From contig QXCR01000002.1 of the NCBI GenBank assembly GCA_004380135.1, positions 558,001 to 622,000 of the forward strand: 64,000 nucleotides of DNA. The letters run 5' to 3'. Below the pieces are notes generated by a model, which worked only from the letters and a program-made list of their open reading frames with translations, was not told the DNA's origin and searched no databases. Every line of letters starts with the position of its first letter. Position 1 is the first letter of the stretch. Of the stretch, positions 35,767 to 48,112 are shown one piece after another. Origin of the DNA: Stemphylium vesicarium (lineage: Eukaryota; Ascomycota; Dothideomycetes; Pleosporales; Pleosporaceae). A program made the position numbers and the translations under genes.

Positions 35767-36912
35767 CAAAGCGGGGGGGGGGGGAGCAGGTATGGTGATG
35801 GCATTGCACAATGCTTCGAATGATGGCGTGGTGATGCAGGGCGCTGCTGAGATTCAAAGGTATCTCAATCTGCTGATAAGAGCATAGATAAGATGGGATC
35901 ATGCCAATACAAGAGACTTCATCCGGCACCATTGTTAGAATACTCGCTTTTCGTTCCCCAGCTAACGAGGGCTTCGCGCGACGATTAATAAACAGCCTCT
36001 ACGCCGGCAGATCATCGCCATCCCATCGCGCAATCCGAGTTCCGATGTTCTCGGAAAATTCCAACCCCGCCACCATCTACAATCTTTCATCCATCGCGCC
36101 CCCACGTTCACACTCCAGCATAAATATGCAAATCTTCCCACGGTCCCCCGCTGATCTCGCTTCTCCAAGATTACCCATAACCCATCAATACAGATCAACG
36201 TTGGCATCTAATGAGATGTCCCATACGCAGCCAATCACATTTCAACCGGTCCGTGGCGACGCGTGTTTCAGATTTTCGCCCGGGCGAGCAAGGGCTTTAT
36301 TATAAACTGGGTCCCTAGACGATAATCAGGGGGGTTCTACTCTGCAACGTGGGCAAAGTGACATTTTGCATGCGAATGAGAAGATGGGAAAGAGGAAAAT
36401 TCTTATCGCACAACGCATGCGATGACTTGGCGATAGGTCGCAGAGTGGGAATATGGGTGGGTACTGATGTCCATTGGGGTGATTGCGACGCGTGGCATGC
36501 CTGAGCAGATAGGATAGGGACTGAAGGTAGGCCGAAATCTGGTCCTCTTATTGCTGCTATGTTTGGTGCGAAACAAGAGTTATGCAGTGTGATAAGTCTT
36601 GGTATAGTAGGCTGAGTCGTTTCTGGCTGCGGTGGCACGTTTGACTGGTTTCTGCTTCTCTTCTCCCCCGTTCTTTCCTCCACTCGTCTTGTTGTGCGAT
36701 TCCGCTCTTTTATTACTGTCATCTTCGGCGTGCTTGTCGCGTTTTACATTCCTTTGGAGTCGCCTTTTTTTGGTACCGTGTACCATATCCACATTCATTC
36801 CGCAGCGTAACCACACTGTCGCAATAACATTCGTTCGGCTCTATCGAATTCGCGACGTCGCATATTGCATACCACGTACTTTTTTCTTTTCTTTTTTCTT
36901 GGTCTACACAAG
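35767..36912. other. intergenic, promoter of the GH76 gene
   Basis: A homopolymer of 12 G is at 35773-35784. A pyrimidine-rich tract (CTTTTTTCTTTTC and similar) is at about 36877-36903, immediately upstream of the GH76 ATG; such CT tracts are common near fungal transcription starts. No other gene is supported. Confidence 0.45.
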
Positions 36913-38118
36913 ATGATTCCAAAAAACTTCGCGAACGCGATCCACCTAGTCCTCCAAACCGCCTCTATCGCATCCCAACCAAAACCACCACCATCTTCTG
37001 AACTCCTCGACACTGCCCCACAACTCGCAGCATCGCTCAAAACCAGCTTTCCGGACCCAAACCTCGCTCTCCTACCCCAACCCTACTGGTGGTGGCAATC
37101 CGGCACGGCCGTCGAAGCATTGCTCACTTACACATCCGTCGTAGGGGATCGACAGTACGAACTGTTAATCGAAAGCACCATTCTCAGCCAAGCGACCCCA
37201 TCTAACGACTTCCTCACCGTCGACGCCACAGGCAACGACGACCAAGCCTGGTGGGGCCTCGCCGCCGTCTCCGCCGCCGAGAACAAATTCCCCGTAACCG
37301 CCAGCAACGTTGCATGGATCGACCTTGCGCGCAACGTCTACGAGCAGCAAAAGACTCGCTGGGGCAATGAGAAAAAGGGAGAAAGCTGCGGCGGCGGACT
37401 CGGCTGGAAAATTGCAAAGGGTGACGGAAACGACGGCTTCTTCTACAAAAACGGCATCACGAACGGCTTGTTCTTCCAGCTTGCTACGCGACTAGCCAGA
37501 CTATCTGGACAGGCGAATGAGACAGCGAGCCAGGATATCGGCGACTGGGCGGACAAGGTCTACACTTGGAGCAAGGATGTCGGGCTCGTGAGCAACGAGT
37601 TTGATGTCTTTGACGGCACGGACGAGAAGAATGGATGCATCGATCTGAACCATAATCGCTGGAGTTATAATGTCGGTGTGTACATGTATGGCTGTGCCGT
37701 CATGGCTGCGCACACGGGCGAGGACAAGTGGGTGGAGAGGACTAAGGGCTTCATCGACTCGGCGAACCGCACGTTTGTCAATCCCGAAACCGGCGCCCTC
37801 TGGGAGCAGACATGTGAGGGAGATGGCAGCTGTGATACCGATCAGGTGTCGTTCAAGGGCTTGTTGGCTAGATGGTTGGGCGCTACGGCGGAGATACTGC
37901 CGGAGGTTAGCCAGGACGCGAAGGCCATTGTGAGTCGCGCTGCGACTGCTGTCATGAATGGTACCACGCAGGGACTGGGTCCGATTGATTCGTACAATGC
38001 TTTGGAGATTACTACTGCTAGTCTGAGGACGCAGGGTGTCAAGGGAGAGGGCGGCATGATCGGGGCTAGAAAGGCGGAGAAGGCCAGGAGGGGCATTGCT
38101 GGGAGGATTAGATGGTGA
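36913..38118 (+). CDS. GH76 family protein (Dfg5/Dcw1-type alpha-1,6-mannanase)
   Basis: A single exon encodes 401 aa. WWWQSGTAVEALLTY (residues 59-73) and NDDQAWWGLAA with the adjacent catalytic aspartates D109 and D110 are hallmarks of GH76. Later motifs are CGGGLGW, the KNGITNGLFFQLATRLAR helix and LNHNRWSYNVGVYMYG. Fungal members link GPI proteins to the cell-wall glucan or degrade mannan. The N-terminus is only weakly hydrophobic and no GPI signal is visible at the basic C-terminus (RRGIAGRIRW), so membrane anchoring is doubtful. This ATG is the first in the open frame. Confidence 0.86.
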   Translation: MIPKNFANAIHLVLQTASIASQPKPPPSSELLDTAPQLAASLKTSFPDPNLALLPQPYWWWQSGTAVEALLTYTSVVGDRQYELLIESTILSQATPSNDFLTVDATGNDDQAWWGLAAVSAAENKFPVTASNVAWIDLARNVYEQQKTRWGNEKKGESCGGGLGWKIAKGDGNDGFFYKNGITNGLFFQLATRLARLSGQANETASQDIGDWADKVYTWSKDVGLVSNEFDVFDGTDEKNGCIDLNHNRWSYNVGVYMYGCAVMAAHTGEDKWVERTKGFIDSANRTFVNPETGALWEQTCEGDGSCDTDQVSFKGLLARWLGATAEILPEVSQDAKAIVSRAATAVMNGTTQGLGPIDSYNALEITTASLRTQGVKGEGGMIGARKAEKARRGIAGRIRW

Positions 38119-38404
38119 TGGTCATGCAGGGATTGTTGAATAGATTTCATTTCACTGCAAAGCTTGCAAAGATGGAGTAAAGTAAGACTTGATGGCATGT
38201 TTCATTAGTGCTACTCCATGACACCGTGCCTATGTGGATGTTCTCCATACCCCGTCTGATTTGTCTGCGTCCAAAACGCCAAAGTCGCGGTAGATTCGAC
38301 TCTGTCATCCCATGTGTAACTCCAAATGTTCGTGTTCCTTCATTCACTCGCAAGGGTAAAGTGAAAGACATTAGTCCTGCTGACCGACAATCCAGATGAC
38401 TAGC
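38119..38404. other. convergent intergenic stretch
   Basis: 3' flanks of the GH76 gene and the five-exon gene. Nothing recognised. Confidence 0.4.
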
Positions 38405-40050
38405 TTAGCCGGCAGTGTGCAGTGAAGCTAGTAGTCTCGCACCCTCCAAAGTATCCTCATCGCAGCTCTCCGACTCGGATGACTTTGTTTCACCCTTGCA
38501 TACGGTATTAGAGTGGCGGTTGATACAATCCATGTAGTCGTCACGAGGGGCCTTCTCTATGTCGACAGTGTCCTTAGCGTTGTTTTCCTTGGCGTCATCC
38601 TTGGAGATGGCTTCGGTACGGTCCTCGGAAATGTCATCGGTCGTTTCGATGACAGTCTCTTCTTCCACGGCAGGCTCTCCCTTCGTCTCCTTGTCGTCAT
38701 CCTGCTTAGCAACCCCAGCACTAGCCTTCTCGCCAATGCGGCGCGTCGGCAGCGGTCCGTACATGAGGGCGATGATCTCGGCATCGGGACGCTCATCGAT
38801 GGCAGCCGGGGCCTGGATGGGAGCCGTCATAGCGTCGATCGCAAGAGATGATGGATGAACGGGGGCAGTATCAGTGTACATGTTGCGCTTTGCGGGAACA
38901 GCTGCGGTATTTGTCAGATGTGGTCAATATAGGTCGGACGATGGGCATGCTTACCAGGCGGCGGCGTAACATCGTACTTGCTCTTCCTAACCTTTGGCTG
39001 CTTGAAAACAAGATTTGGGGGTGTTGTGGCGGTCTTGGTAGCCTTTCCTGCGTCAGCGTCCTGGTTGTTTGGGATATGATTGAACTTCTGTCGCTTGCTG
39101 TTAGTGCGAGCCCGGTGTTCGGCGTCCGCCTTACGACCAGTCTTCACCCATACGCCGCGATGAGCATTCGAAACTGAGTTAACCAAGGTATTATTGTACA
39201 GCTTGTGAGGTGCGCCAATGATAGTCCATGTTTTCTCATTCTTCTACCATGATGTCAGTTGTGTCAAATGGTTTCGAAGCAGGGGCAGCTCACCATGAGA
39301 GTGACAGCTACGCTCTTGGAGGTCTGAGACAGGTATCAGCACCCTTCTCAACTCTATATGAATGGGTGTTTACCATCAGTACAACGCAGATCCAGTTGAT
39401 GCGATCCCGAAAGGTCCATTCCTGGGTCTGGCCAATGTGATCAACAATGGTCTTGTCATAGATCGGTGCCTTGAAGCCTTCGGTGTGGATGGATATGACC
39501 CTTCGCTGGAAGTTATGGTCAGCACATTTATTCCGATGTCTCGAGAAGACCCACTTACAAGTATATCCCAAGCACAAGCTTCAATTGCCCAATCTTCGTA
39601 GCTCATGGATCCACCAGGGGTCATGCGCTTGCGATAGGCGCTGCCGAGAGTATCTTTCGCTATGGACATATCTTTCATGGCTTCGACGAACTTCTTTACA
39701 AAGATCTGAGCCTCTTCGTTAGTCTTAGGAATAGTATCGTCGTAGGCTGGTGCACGCCACTGTGCACGGTCCATAGGAGCCTGCGCTTCAGCGATGTTCT
39801 GGAAGTATAGGCCTCCATTCACCGAGAATTCCTTTTCGAGGCACCTAGAGGCGGGTGGCTTAGGGCGGCACACATTTCTCAGTTCAATGGAGTCCTTCTC
39901 CAACTCCTGGTCGCTTGGATCGGTGAAAGTGGCGATTGGGGAAGATTGCAGGTTGGTGGGAGGCGGGGATGGGGTGGCAATAGGCGTCATCATGCTGGCC
40001 TCGTCGGCTATGCACTCTGGAGAGCCTGTACTACGATCGCGATCGGACAT
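38405..40050 (-). CDS. uncharacterised five-exon protein
   Basis: Exons 40050-39559, 39505-39374, 39323-39294 (only 30 nt), 39240-38955 and 38901-38405 join in phase to 478 aa. No known domain is recognised. Residues about 70-200 look globular: NGGLYFQNIAEAQAPM, EEAQIFVKKFVEAMKDMS, then MSYEDWAIEACAWDIL continuing into RRVISIHTEGFKAPIYDK. A basic segment (VKTGRKADAEHRARTNSKRQ) could be a nuclear signal. The last 160 residues are acidic and disordered, rich in Asp, Glu, Lys and Ser. No signal peptide or membrane segment is seen. It may be a nuclear protein restricted to related fungi; function unknown. Confidence 0.72.
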
Positions 40051-42373
40051 ATTGCAGTCGTTGTTCTGAAACCAGGAAGTACTGCTCGAGGTGAAAGGTA
40101 GCCTGCAGTGAACGCGTGTGTTAGCTTGTTCTTTGTGGTCCATCCAGGTGTCCGGTTCCAGAGGTCGACGGCGTTGGAGAAGTGAAACGACGAAAAGGAA
40201 AGAAGGAATGTATAGCTGCAAGTGCGGATTGAGAGCGGGATAGTAAAGTTGGAGGTGAAGCGGGCTGCTGGCACGGGTTCCAGTAAGAACCATGAGTGAA
40301 GGAGGGTTTCTGTGTCACCAGGGCAAGCGATCGTCCACCGCTTCTTCACCTACCAACGGCGCAGGTACGTCAGTACGGATGCATATATATACTGACGTTA
40401 TAAAATCTTTCCACTGTTTCTACCTCTCACCTCTATTTGCTTTTTGACGAAGGCCAGAGCTCATGCATCAGGGCACTCGTCGGTAGCCATCCTTCTGGTT
40501 ACCGTGCTTTGATGTTGAATCATGCCCCCGTGGCCGCCCGCAGCATCTAGATGTCGAAAAATGCTAGTGAAAAGTGAGATTAGTACCTGCGACGGCGGCA
40601 TGCCCATCTCTAGTGAACGGTAGACCGTACATTAAGCTTTCACGTACCGTCCGGCTTGGAGATAGTTTTGAGCAGCTCACCAAGGCTAATATTCACCGTG
40701 ATTGATATAACGTTTGTTCCATTGACCAGGATGTTTGTGAATGTAGCGTTAAGCACTTTTTGTGATGTGAAAGGCCTTGTGTGACTGGCTAAAGGTGCTG
40801 CCTCACCGGGTTACGAATACGCGCTTTTGACGGTATGCCTCTCGAATGTATCAGAGGTATTATTTATATGACCGGGAGTCATCTCGCAGCTCGAAGGGAT
40901 GACTTTACGATGACTGGCGCGATCTTTATTTATTTCAGAGACCCCGATGTGTATGGCCAGGCGCATGCTGTTTATTCCGCCACGGCTTCCAGGGCAAATG
41001 ATATCAAAAGATCCCATGATGGAAACTTGGTCCAAACAAGCTGACGTGTACTGGTTATGTATGCAGCGCCGAGTTCAAATGGTGTTTCTGGGCCATTAAG
41101 GACGTTACGCATGCGAGTCCTTATGCCAAGGTGTCAGCACAGCAAACGATACCTTCAAACGGTTGCGTCATGCGCTGGTCGATATTCATGGCTCGCTTAC
41201 GAGGGCAGATCGTAGTTGCACTAAAGGCAACTGACTGGTAGTATGAAAGCGCTGCGCTTGAAGTTGCGGCTGATGCTGATGATGCTAGTAAGTTTGTTGA
41301 GGGCTGATAGACTGCAGAGGTAAAGGCTGGTGGGAGATGAGGGGCAGCCACGTGGTCTAGCGCGCATTCCCGCCGCGGATCCAACTACAATCCCTAAGTC
41401 TCCAAGCGATCGGAGTTTACGTCAAGTAAGTTTGTTTCACACCAACTCAATGTGTTCTCGATTCTGCAACGCCTTGCGGCATCCAAGATACTTCGGGACT
41501 AGCAAATTATCAATAAGTAACCCATACGGTAAGAAGAGCCTGATGGCCTGTAGCCCAGCTGGCGCAATAATGTTCACATCAGATGTCTTTTCCTTGAGGT
41601 TCTGGAATACATTGTTTCGGTCAGCCATCAAAATTCCACTTCACTGAGCTTTGGCAACTTCTTGCGGCTAATCTGCCCCGCTCTCAACCCCGCGCCTTCT
41701 CCCGGTGGTCCCTATTCCGGGCCAAAAGCTTTCAAGGTTCCGGTAGGCATCACAAAACTTGGCCACTGCGGAGTTTGCCCAATTACAGTGTTGTGGGGGT
41801 TGGTGATAGTCTACCGCGTGGATAGCCCAGCACAACGCGCTTGCATCTATCCTATAAGCCGAAATTAGTCCACATTTCATCTCTAGGGGTTCTGTCCCAC
41901 CCGTTCTGCACTCTAGTCGGCCCTTATACTAGATGGAGTGCTATAGCTTATGGCTTTAGGCTAATGAATAGCTAGAAGTAAGCGGATGGTCGGACACTGA
42001 GAGAGCACAGCTTGACGTCTAGTAGTGATGCAGATCGTGGCATATCTAGACGAAGGAACAGTTGTGCATTCACAAAAGAAGAGAGTTAAACCATTAGAGC
42101 AGCATGGCTCATCACCCTTTGTTCGATCGCAGTCTGGAGATTAGGAGATCAAGCACCGCATAAAATGCTAGCGCACTTCCAGTTGTTTTTTTGGAAACAC
42201 CACACGGAACAGGCACAGAAGCAGAAAGAAAAGCAAGATTCTGAAGCAAGAATTGATTACACGCACTGCATGTGCTGAAGGAAAGATATATACAAAGAAT
42301 CCACGTTCACAAAGCCCAATCAAACCATCATCCCCTCATCCCCATGTCGCTGAAAGCCGCGGCAAGTATTCTT
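40051..42373. other. gene-poor stretch, 2.3 kb
   Basis: Upstream of the five-exon gene a TATATATA / TTATAAAA pair lies at 40383-40405 and may be its core promoter. The rest, including an AT-richer part around 41.85-42.3 kb, holds only short open frames without motifs. Confidence 0.4.
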
Positions 42374-43249
42374 CTAGCAAGACTTCATGGCAGAAGCGGT
42401 GTACTTGCAGTAGTTGGAAGGGCCCTTGGAGACGGACTTGGGCTCAGAGCCGGGCTTGGTACCCTTGAACTCTTCGCAGATGGTCTTGACGGAAGAAGCG
42501 CAGGTTCCGGTGATGGTAGCAGTTCCACCGAAGTTGGGGTTGATACCGGCGAGGACCTTTCCGTTGTAGGCCTTGACGTTCTTGATGACGACGGAGCGGG
42601 CGACGCTGTTCTTGCAGTTACCGCAGGCACGGTAGAGCTTTCCGAAGTTCATGACGGCTGAAAAGGTATCTGTTAGCGGTTGCGAGCTAAGTTGGGTAGA
42701 GGGAGAGTAGCTTACTGAAGCCGTCAATAGTGACGGTTCCCTTTCCGTTCTGCTGGATGACCTTGTCATCAGCAGACTGGGCACCTCCGCCCTTGATCAT
42801 GGCGTTGCCGTCTCCCTTGAGGGAGAGAGCATCCTCGCAAACGTCAACCCACCAGACGTTCTGTTCAAAGGTTAGCGATATGTTTAGGAATGGAGAGATG
42901 GATGTCTTACCTCGATGGTGCAAGCTCCCTCGCAGTGGACACCCTCGATCTGGTCCTTGCCGATGATGGCGTTCTTGAGGGTACCGCCGTTCTTGATCAG
43001 GAAAACAGCGTCCTTGTTACCACCCTCGACCTGACCAGTGCACTTGGCACCGCGGCCGTAGGTCTTCATACCACCATCGAAAGTGCCGCTGACCTCCTTG
43101 GGTGCCTTATAGGTGACGGAACCCTTGGAGGCGGGCATGGGGAAGGAAGCGCGCTTCTCAACGGAGGAGAACCCGGCAGGAGTGTTGGCAGCAGGGCCGG
43201 CGGCAGCGAAGCCAACAATGGCAGCGACAATAGCGAGAGAGAACTTCAT
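42374..43249 (-). CDS. secreted pectate lyase, family PL3
   Basis: Exons 43249-42911, 42860-42716 and 42657-42374 give 255 aa, the normal PL3 size. A signal peptide is clear (MKFSLAIVAAIVGFAAA). The mature enzyme shows the stacked beta-helix pattern: KNGGTLKNAIIGKDQIEGVHC, NVWWVDVCEDALSLKGDG, DDKVIQQNGKGTVTIDGF joined by splicing to TVMNFGKLYRACGNC, and many paired cysteines. PL3 enzymes cleave pectate by beta-elimination with calcium and help fungi break down plant cell walls. Both introns have GTAAG donors. Confidence 0.93.
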
Positions 43250-46158
43250 TTTGATGGTAGGTTGGTTGGATTGGAACTTTGAGAAGTCGGAAACGGATTG
43301 TAAGGTGAAAGTATGTATAAAGAATGTAAGTCTCTGAAAGAGGTAGTGAAAGTGGGATGCTTCAAGCAAACGAAAGACTGAATGAATGTGATGGTGGATG
43401 ATTTCTTTTGCCGTGGGTTGTTCTGTGGTACTTATACTCTCCGCGTCTTGCTGTCTCTCTGCCACTCTCGCTCTCGGACTTCCCCTCCGAAGATGTGCCA
43501 TGTGGTCCGCAGGGTAGAAACGACAAGGGACAGCGGTATGTCTCCGAGGAGTGGGTTCATGAGCCCAGGCCTCGCGCATCATGCGTCTGTTGGTAGGATC
43601 ATGGCCTGGACCTTAGCAATCCACTGGCACGTTCTGATTGGACTCGACACCTCTCAGGTCCAACATATCCCGCCCAGTGGAGGAAACTGCCCTATGTCAG
43701 AGCGGTTTAGGCTAGAAGCAGACTGTCACGCCGACGCTACTGCTCGAAGAAATGCCAAGCTTTGACATGAAACAGGGAAAATATCCACCTTAGTACCATT
43801 TATCTGGAATGCCAAGGAGTTCAGTAATTTCCGCTCGCAAGGTAGAACATCTGGCCAGTGAGGCAATTCTCCGGAAAGCCCTCACAGACATGCCAAGAGC
43901 TTTTGGCGAGTCGCCCTACGGGGCGAGCCTTGCGCTAGAATATGCATTCGATTAAGGTTATTTTATTGCTCCAGTTTCGTGCGACATTGCCCAATTACGG
44001 CTACCGCCACTTAAGCTTAAAACGAAGGTATGACTCGCCTTGGCATGTCAGTTCTCCTAGACTTACATGTCGCGCATGATGTTGTTTCTAGCTCTTCTTC
44101 GCCAAACTTGTAGCGGCTCCAAGCGCGCCCACATACCGGGTCACCGACAAGAACTCTCCGTCGGAACATTGGATCGGATAGCATAAACGAGCGTTTACTT
44201 CCGAGAGTACTCGCTCCTTCGGGATGTATAGACTAATGCAGTGTTTGGCGCGGTCTGAGAACGCCATTGAGTCGTAAGAGGAATGTGGCATACAGAATGT
44301 TTTCGCCCAGAGCTGTGCCGCACGTCGGAAGCCGGGGTCATATCTTCCGATTGCATGACGTTTCTCATGTCGCGGTGTATCGATCCTTGCTCAGGGCTCT
44401 GGGCTTTGGAGGATTGAAGTCGCTTATAGAAGGACCGAAGATGCCAGTTGACAAAAGAGACTGGAATTTGCAATGTACCCAGGTGGCTGCCGGTTTCCGA
44501 ACAAAGCGAGCCATCAATGAAACCCGGCAGAGACCTCCTGAGAGGTATGGCGACGTCGCGGAATGTGCCGGTGTTTTGACGGGAAGATGTTGGAGCGGCT
44601 AGGAGGTGGCGGTTTCGTGGTGTTCGCGATGCCTGCTGCGAGACGCTAGACCCCTGCGCTTGTCATTTTAAGACGCGATGTGGGACCTCTTCACTATCTC
44701 CATCCCGAAACAACACGGCACACTATCTCCAACAAGATGTTCCCGGAAGAGACCCTCGTCCCAATTCTTGGGACTTGACGCCATCTCCGTTTTTGTTTGA
44801 TGCTGCAGTGTACCTGCTTGACGACAACCCAGCCTGGGTACCAAATCCCGAGTCATCCTTGTATTTCGCGCGACTCGTGCCGTGTCGCTATTCTCGACTA
44901 TGCACACAGGTGGCCTGAAACTGTGGGTATCGAGAATGTGCGCTCTAGAACGGATCTACGATGATCCACCTTCCGGAGGTGCCGTGATTTCGGCAGTACA
45001 GAACCGCTGATTAGTGGTTGGTCTTCATTCGAAATTTCACGTCGAAGGAGTGCGAATCACCAAGGCGAAAACGCTCCTCCTCATCATGTACAAACAGTAC
45101 GAATGCTCAAGCAAAATATATTAACAGTAAGCAGGATATATTAGATGCTAATGCTAACCATCGTACTTTCCCATATCTTGGCTAATATGCATCGTGTGTA
45201 GATCGGGCCTATCCCCTTCTAGTCTGATCCACCTATGTTTGATCGCCACTTAGTCCACCAGCGGTACCCGACCAAAAGATTGCGAGAACTGCCTCACTAC
45301 GTGCTCTGCGGGATGTTCTAGTATCGCTTACGGTACACCTGCCTCTGCTTTCTCCAGTGTTTCATCCTATGTTTGTCTAGCCGAGCGCTCTGCCGCCATT
45401 GAACATGAGTGGTATTTCTAAGGCCATCATCGTAGAATTTTGACATTGCGTCTCCTACCTATCTCTCATCGCGTCTTTTGCTGACAGCTCAGTTGAAAAT
45501 GTCTCTTGTTTTGCATCCTACGACAACTCTTCCCAACTTCGTCAAACTTCACTTTTCCTCTCTTAATCTCAGTCCCAGGCCTCAGAGCGGATGACCTCGC
45601 ATTTGTCCCTTTTTGCGCTCCCGTACACCCATAAGCAGCAGACACTATGCAGTATCCCTCGGATGTCGATTACCACGAGTACGCTTCTCTGCCTTTCCCC
45701 GCCGTGACATCGACGAGCATTGCCGCCCGCATCCTGAACGATCCCTCAAGTTACGGGGCGCATACCTAGTTAAAGCCACTGCCAAAGATTGCCGGGAAAT
45801 GAGGATACAAGAGGGGTACAGACACTCGACTTTGACCTTGCTGTCAGACCGTGACAGCCGATATTGGTGATATCAAGGGCGCAGTGAGATGAGCTTCGGC
45901 TTACCGGATGATGGGCCACATCTCGATGCCAGGTCAGGGATTTAGCTGGACAGAGAGGACGGTGCACACCCTGAAGTGAGAGAAAGTCGTCACTTTGTTC
46001 GATCTGCTACGAAAGATACACATCACGCATGTTGCGATACTAGCACTGTGAATACAATAGGGGGCAATTGCCCAGACATACATTCATGATAGGCATGCGA
46101 GAGCATGTCGAAGCTATGTAAGTTTGGTCGCGAAGATACTACCTAATTGTTTCCTCCA
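43250..46158. other. gene-poor stretch, 2.9 kb
   Basis: A TATA-like box on the minus strand at about 43432-43439 may serve the pectate lyase. A small perfect hairpin (TCGCCC, loop TACG, GGGCGA) is at 43911-43926. Open frames are short; one of about 100 codons on the minus strand at 44088-44389 reads plausibly but has no start, partner exon or motif. No RNA gene is seen. Confidence 0.4.
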
Positions 46159-47841
46159 TCACGCAGAACCATCTGTGTTGCGTTCAGACTTCCCCCAAGG
46201 CTCCAAACCTCAGTAGCGTTGTGCGCAACTAGCGAACGTCTCCATCCACTCGAGCAAGTTTCGGTGCGCCCACGGCGTGTGTCCAAAATTCTCAATGCCG
46301 TCCTCAATTGCTCTGTCAGCGGGAAAGGCTTCGTCATACCTGACTCTAATGTTCCAGAGCCTCCGTCATCTGGACCAATTTGTATCTAGGGATCCGTTGC
46401 CCCTCGCGTCGAATTCTCCATTATTGACGATGGTTTCCATGCTGCCATCGCGCATGAGAAATTGTGCTTCGCAGGCTTCGCCTTGGTTGTTGACCCGGAT
46501 AATTGGCAACACTGCGTTACAACACATCATGCCTTGTTCCAATAAGCATGTGACGAATTTGCCGATATTGAGGTAAATGGTGTGGAGGTGCACTTCGGGT
46601 CCCCTCGTAACTTGACCGTTGGATTCCACTATATCCGTCGTTACAGTTGTGGTGTCGAATAAGTTGATCGATGCCATGACGAAGTCGAGACCGGAGTAGC
46701 GGAGGTTCTCGCTCGTGCTCGTCGGAGGTGGATTGAAGATCATCTAGATAGATAGGTTATTTTTTACATGCTCATATACCCAGATAAATACTCTAGCAGG
46801 GATCCCACGCGACCACTCTTCGAGGTATTGGAAAAAGTCAAACATTGCCCGGGTCCCTGTAGTTGTCATTTTCGCACAGAGTGCTTTTTTTGAGAAGCGT
46901 TCCAGGGCAACTCGCTGCCACTCCCTATTGACCGCTAACATCTTAGTGATGGCTTCGCTGGCGGTGCCCCGATCTAGGTCATATATCACTTCATCATCTG
47001 TACCCACAAGAAGATCGAGAAGCCTGTTCCAAAGACTGGGCACCTTTTGGATAATGCTCAGGCTCGCGCGGCGAGCGCGTCTTCGAGACAGCTGTCCCAC
47101 AGAAGAGACATCATATCCAATCTTGGCTGCTTCTTGGAGATTTTCTAGATCGTTCTTGCTGGTGAAGTGGAAACGGATACAGCTGCCATTACTACCGCAT
47201 CGAATGGATTTCAGCGTACGGCGGAAGCGCAGATAGGAAGTCATTTCCGGAAACTTGACCGGTTGTGTACAATCAAGAAGCCCGTTCAGCCGCACAATAT
47301 TAATAGCGGTATACGTCCAGCCCAAGCGAAGGTTATGCCCACGAGGTCGTACGTCGAGTATCCGTCCTGACTTGACAAACCTAACCTCTAGCTAGGGAAC
47401 ACTCTTGTTGGGATTTCATTGCCTCCATAGAAAATCCAAGATAGGGCTTATTTCGAAGCCACCGCTGACCGATCCATTCTGACAGTTCGGTGGACAGATG
47501 GGGTCCATATCGATTTGAATCTTCCGGAGGTATTGAATTGTCGGCGCTGACAGACTAATCTTCCAAACGCCGAACTGATAGATGTGATAACCGTAATTGC
47601 AAACTTCTATGGGCGCGGAGACGAGGAAAGTGTTCCGGGAGCCGAGCTCGAATATGGTATCGAGAGCGCGCGGTTGATATAAAACGTAAAAATGGGTTGT
47701 CGAGTTGAATTCACGAATTGAGCAAGTGCTTCCGGAAGCACTGTTGTTGAAATAGCTCCGCGGGTGCGCCTTCACTACCCTATTGGGAAACATTCACTCA
47801 CACCTGCGCCTTTTGACACTAGCCAGCCGCACTGACGACAT
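46159..47841 (-). pseudogene. decayed protein-coding gene with several in-frame stops
   Basis: One minus-strand frame stays protein-like for about 1.7 kb but is broken by stops: TGA at 47796-47794, TGA at 47418-47416, TAG at 47394-47392, TGA at 46368-46366, TGA at 46212-46210 and TGA at 46161-46159. Between them the peptide is continuous and ordinary, for example ELGSRNTFLVSAPIEVC, then VKSGRILDVRPRGHN, SNGSCIRFHFTSKNDLENL, NLRYSGLDFVMASINL and GIENFGHTPWAHRNLLEW. One further TAG, at 46746-46744, is better explained as the acceptor of a 48-bp intron (46791-46744, donor GTATTT). The protein family is not recognised. A real intron around 47420-47390 could hide two stops, but no suitable donor is seen. 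Confidence 0.65.
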
Positions 47842-47846
47842 GATAG

Positions 47847-48112
47847 TTAGCCACGCTTCCCCCGGTTGTCGAAGGAGAAGATATAGCCGATGACTGGCGC
47901 CAGGAGCTGGCGTTGCTCGCGTATAGCCGCATTCACTTGGGACTTAAAGGGGTGGGCGATCTCGGGTCTCGCGCACCTGCGGAGTAGAAATTTGCAGCTG
48001 ATCGGCGCATTTGAAACAGCAAGGAAACTTTGGTTGACCGTATCCATGTAGTTGGAAGCGGCGTGATAGTTCGGCAACTTCAAGTCTGTGGCGAGCTCCC
48101 TCAGGTCATCTC
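47847..48112 (-). pseudogene. detached out-of-frame 3' segment of the Zn2Cys6 factor gene
   Basis: Directly after the stop of the transcription factor (48101), another frame is open for about 85 codons (DLRELATDLKLPNYH ... FDNRGKRG) and ends with TAA at 47847. Its sequence looks like natural protein and reads smoothly on from the factor's last residues (MYETLDEM) if one base is restored. A frameshift, or a sequencing error, is the simplest reading. It has no convincing own start: the first ATG is internal. Confidence 0.5.

Noticed and set aside
43911..43926. Perfect 6-bp hairpin as a possible RNA element or terminator
   Set aside because: Too short and isolated to support a function in a eukaryote.
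44088..44389. About 100-codon minus-strand open frame with protein-like composition
   Set aside because: No start codon at its head, no upstream exon found, no family recognised; may be a relic.
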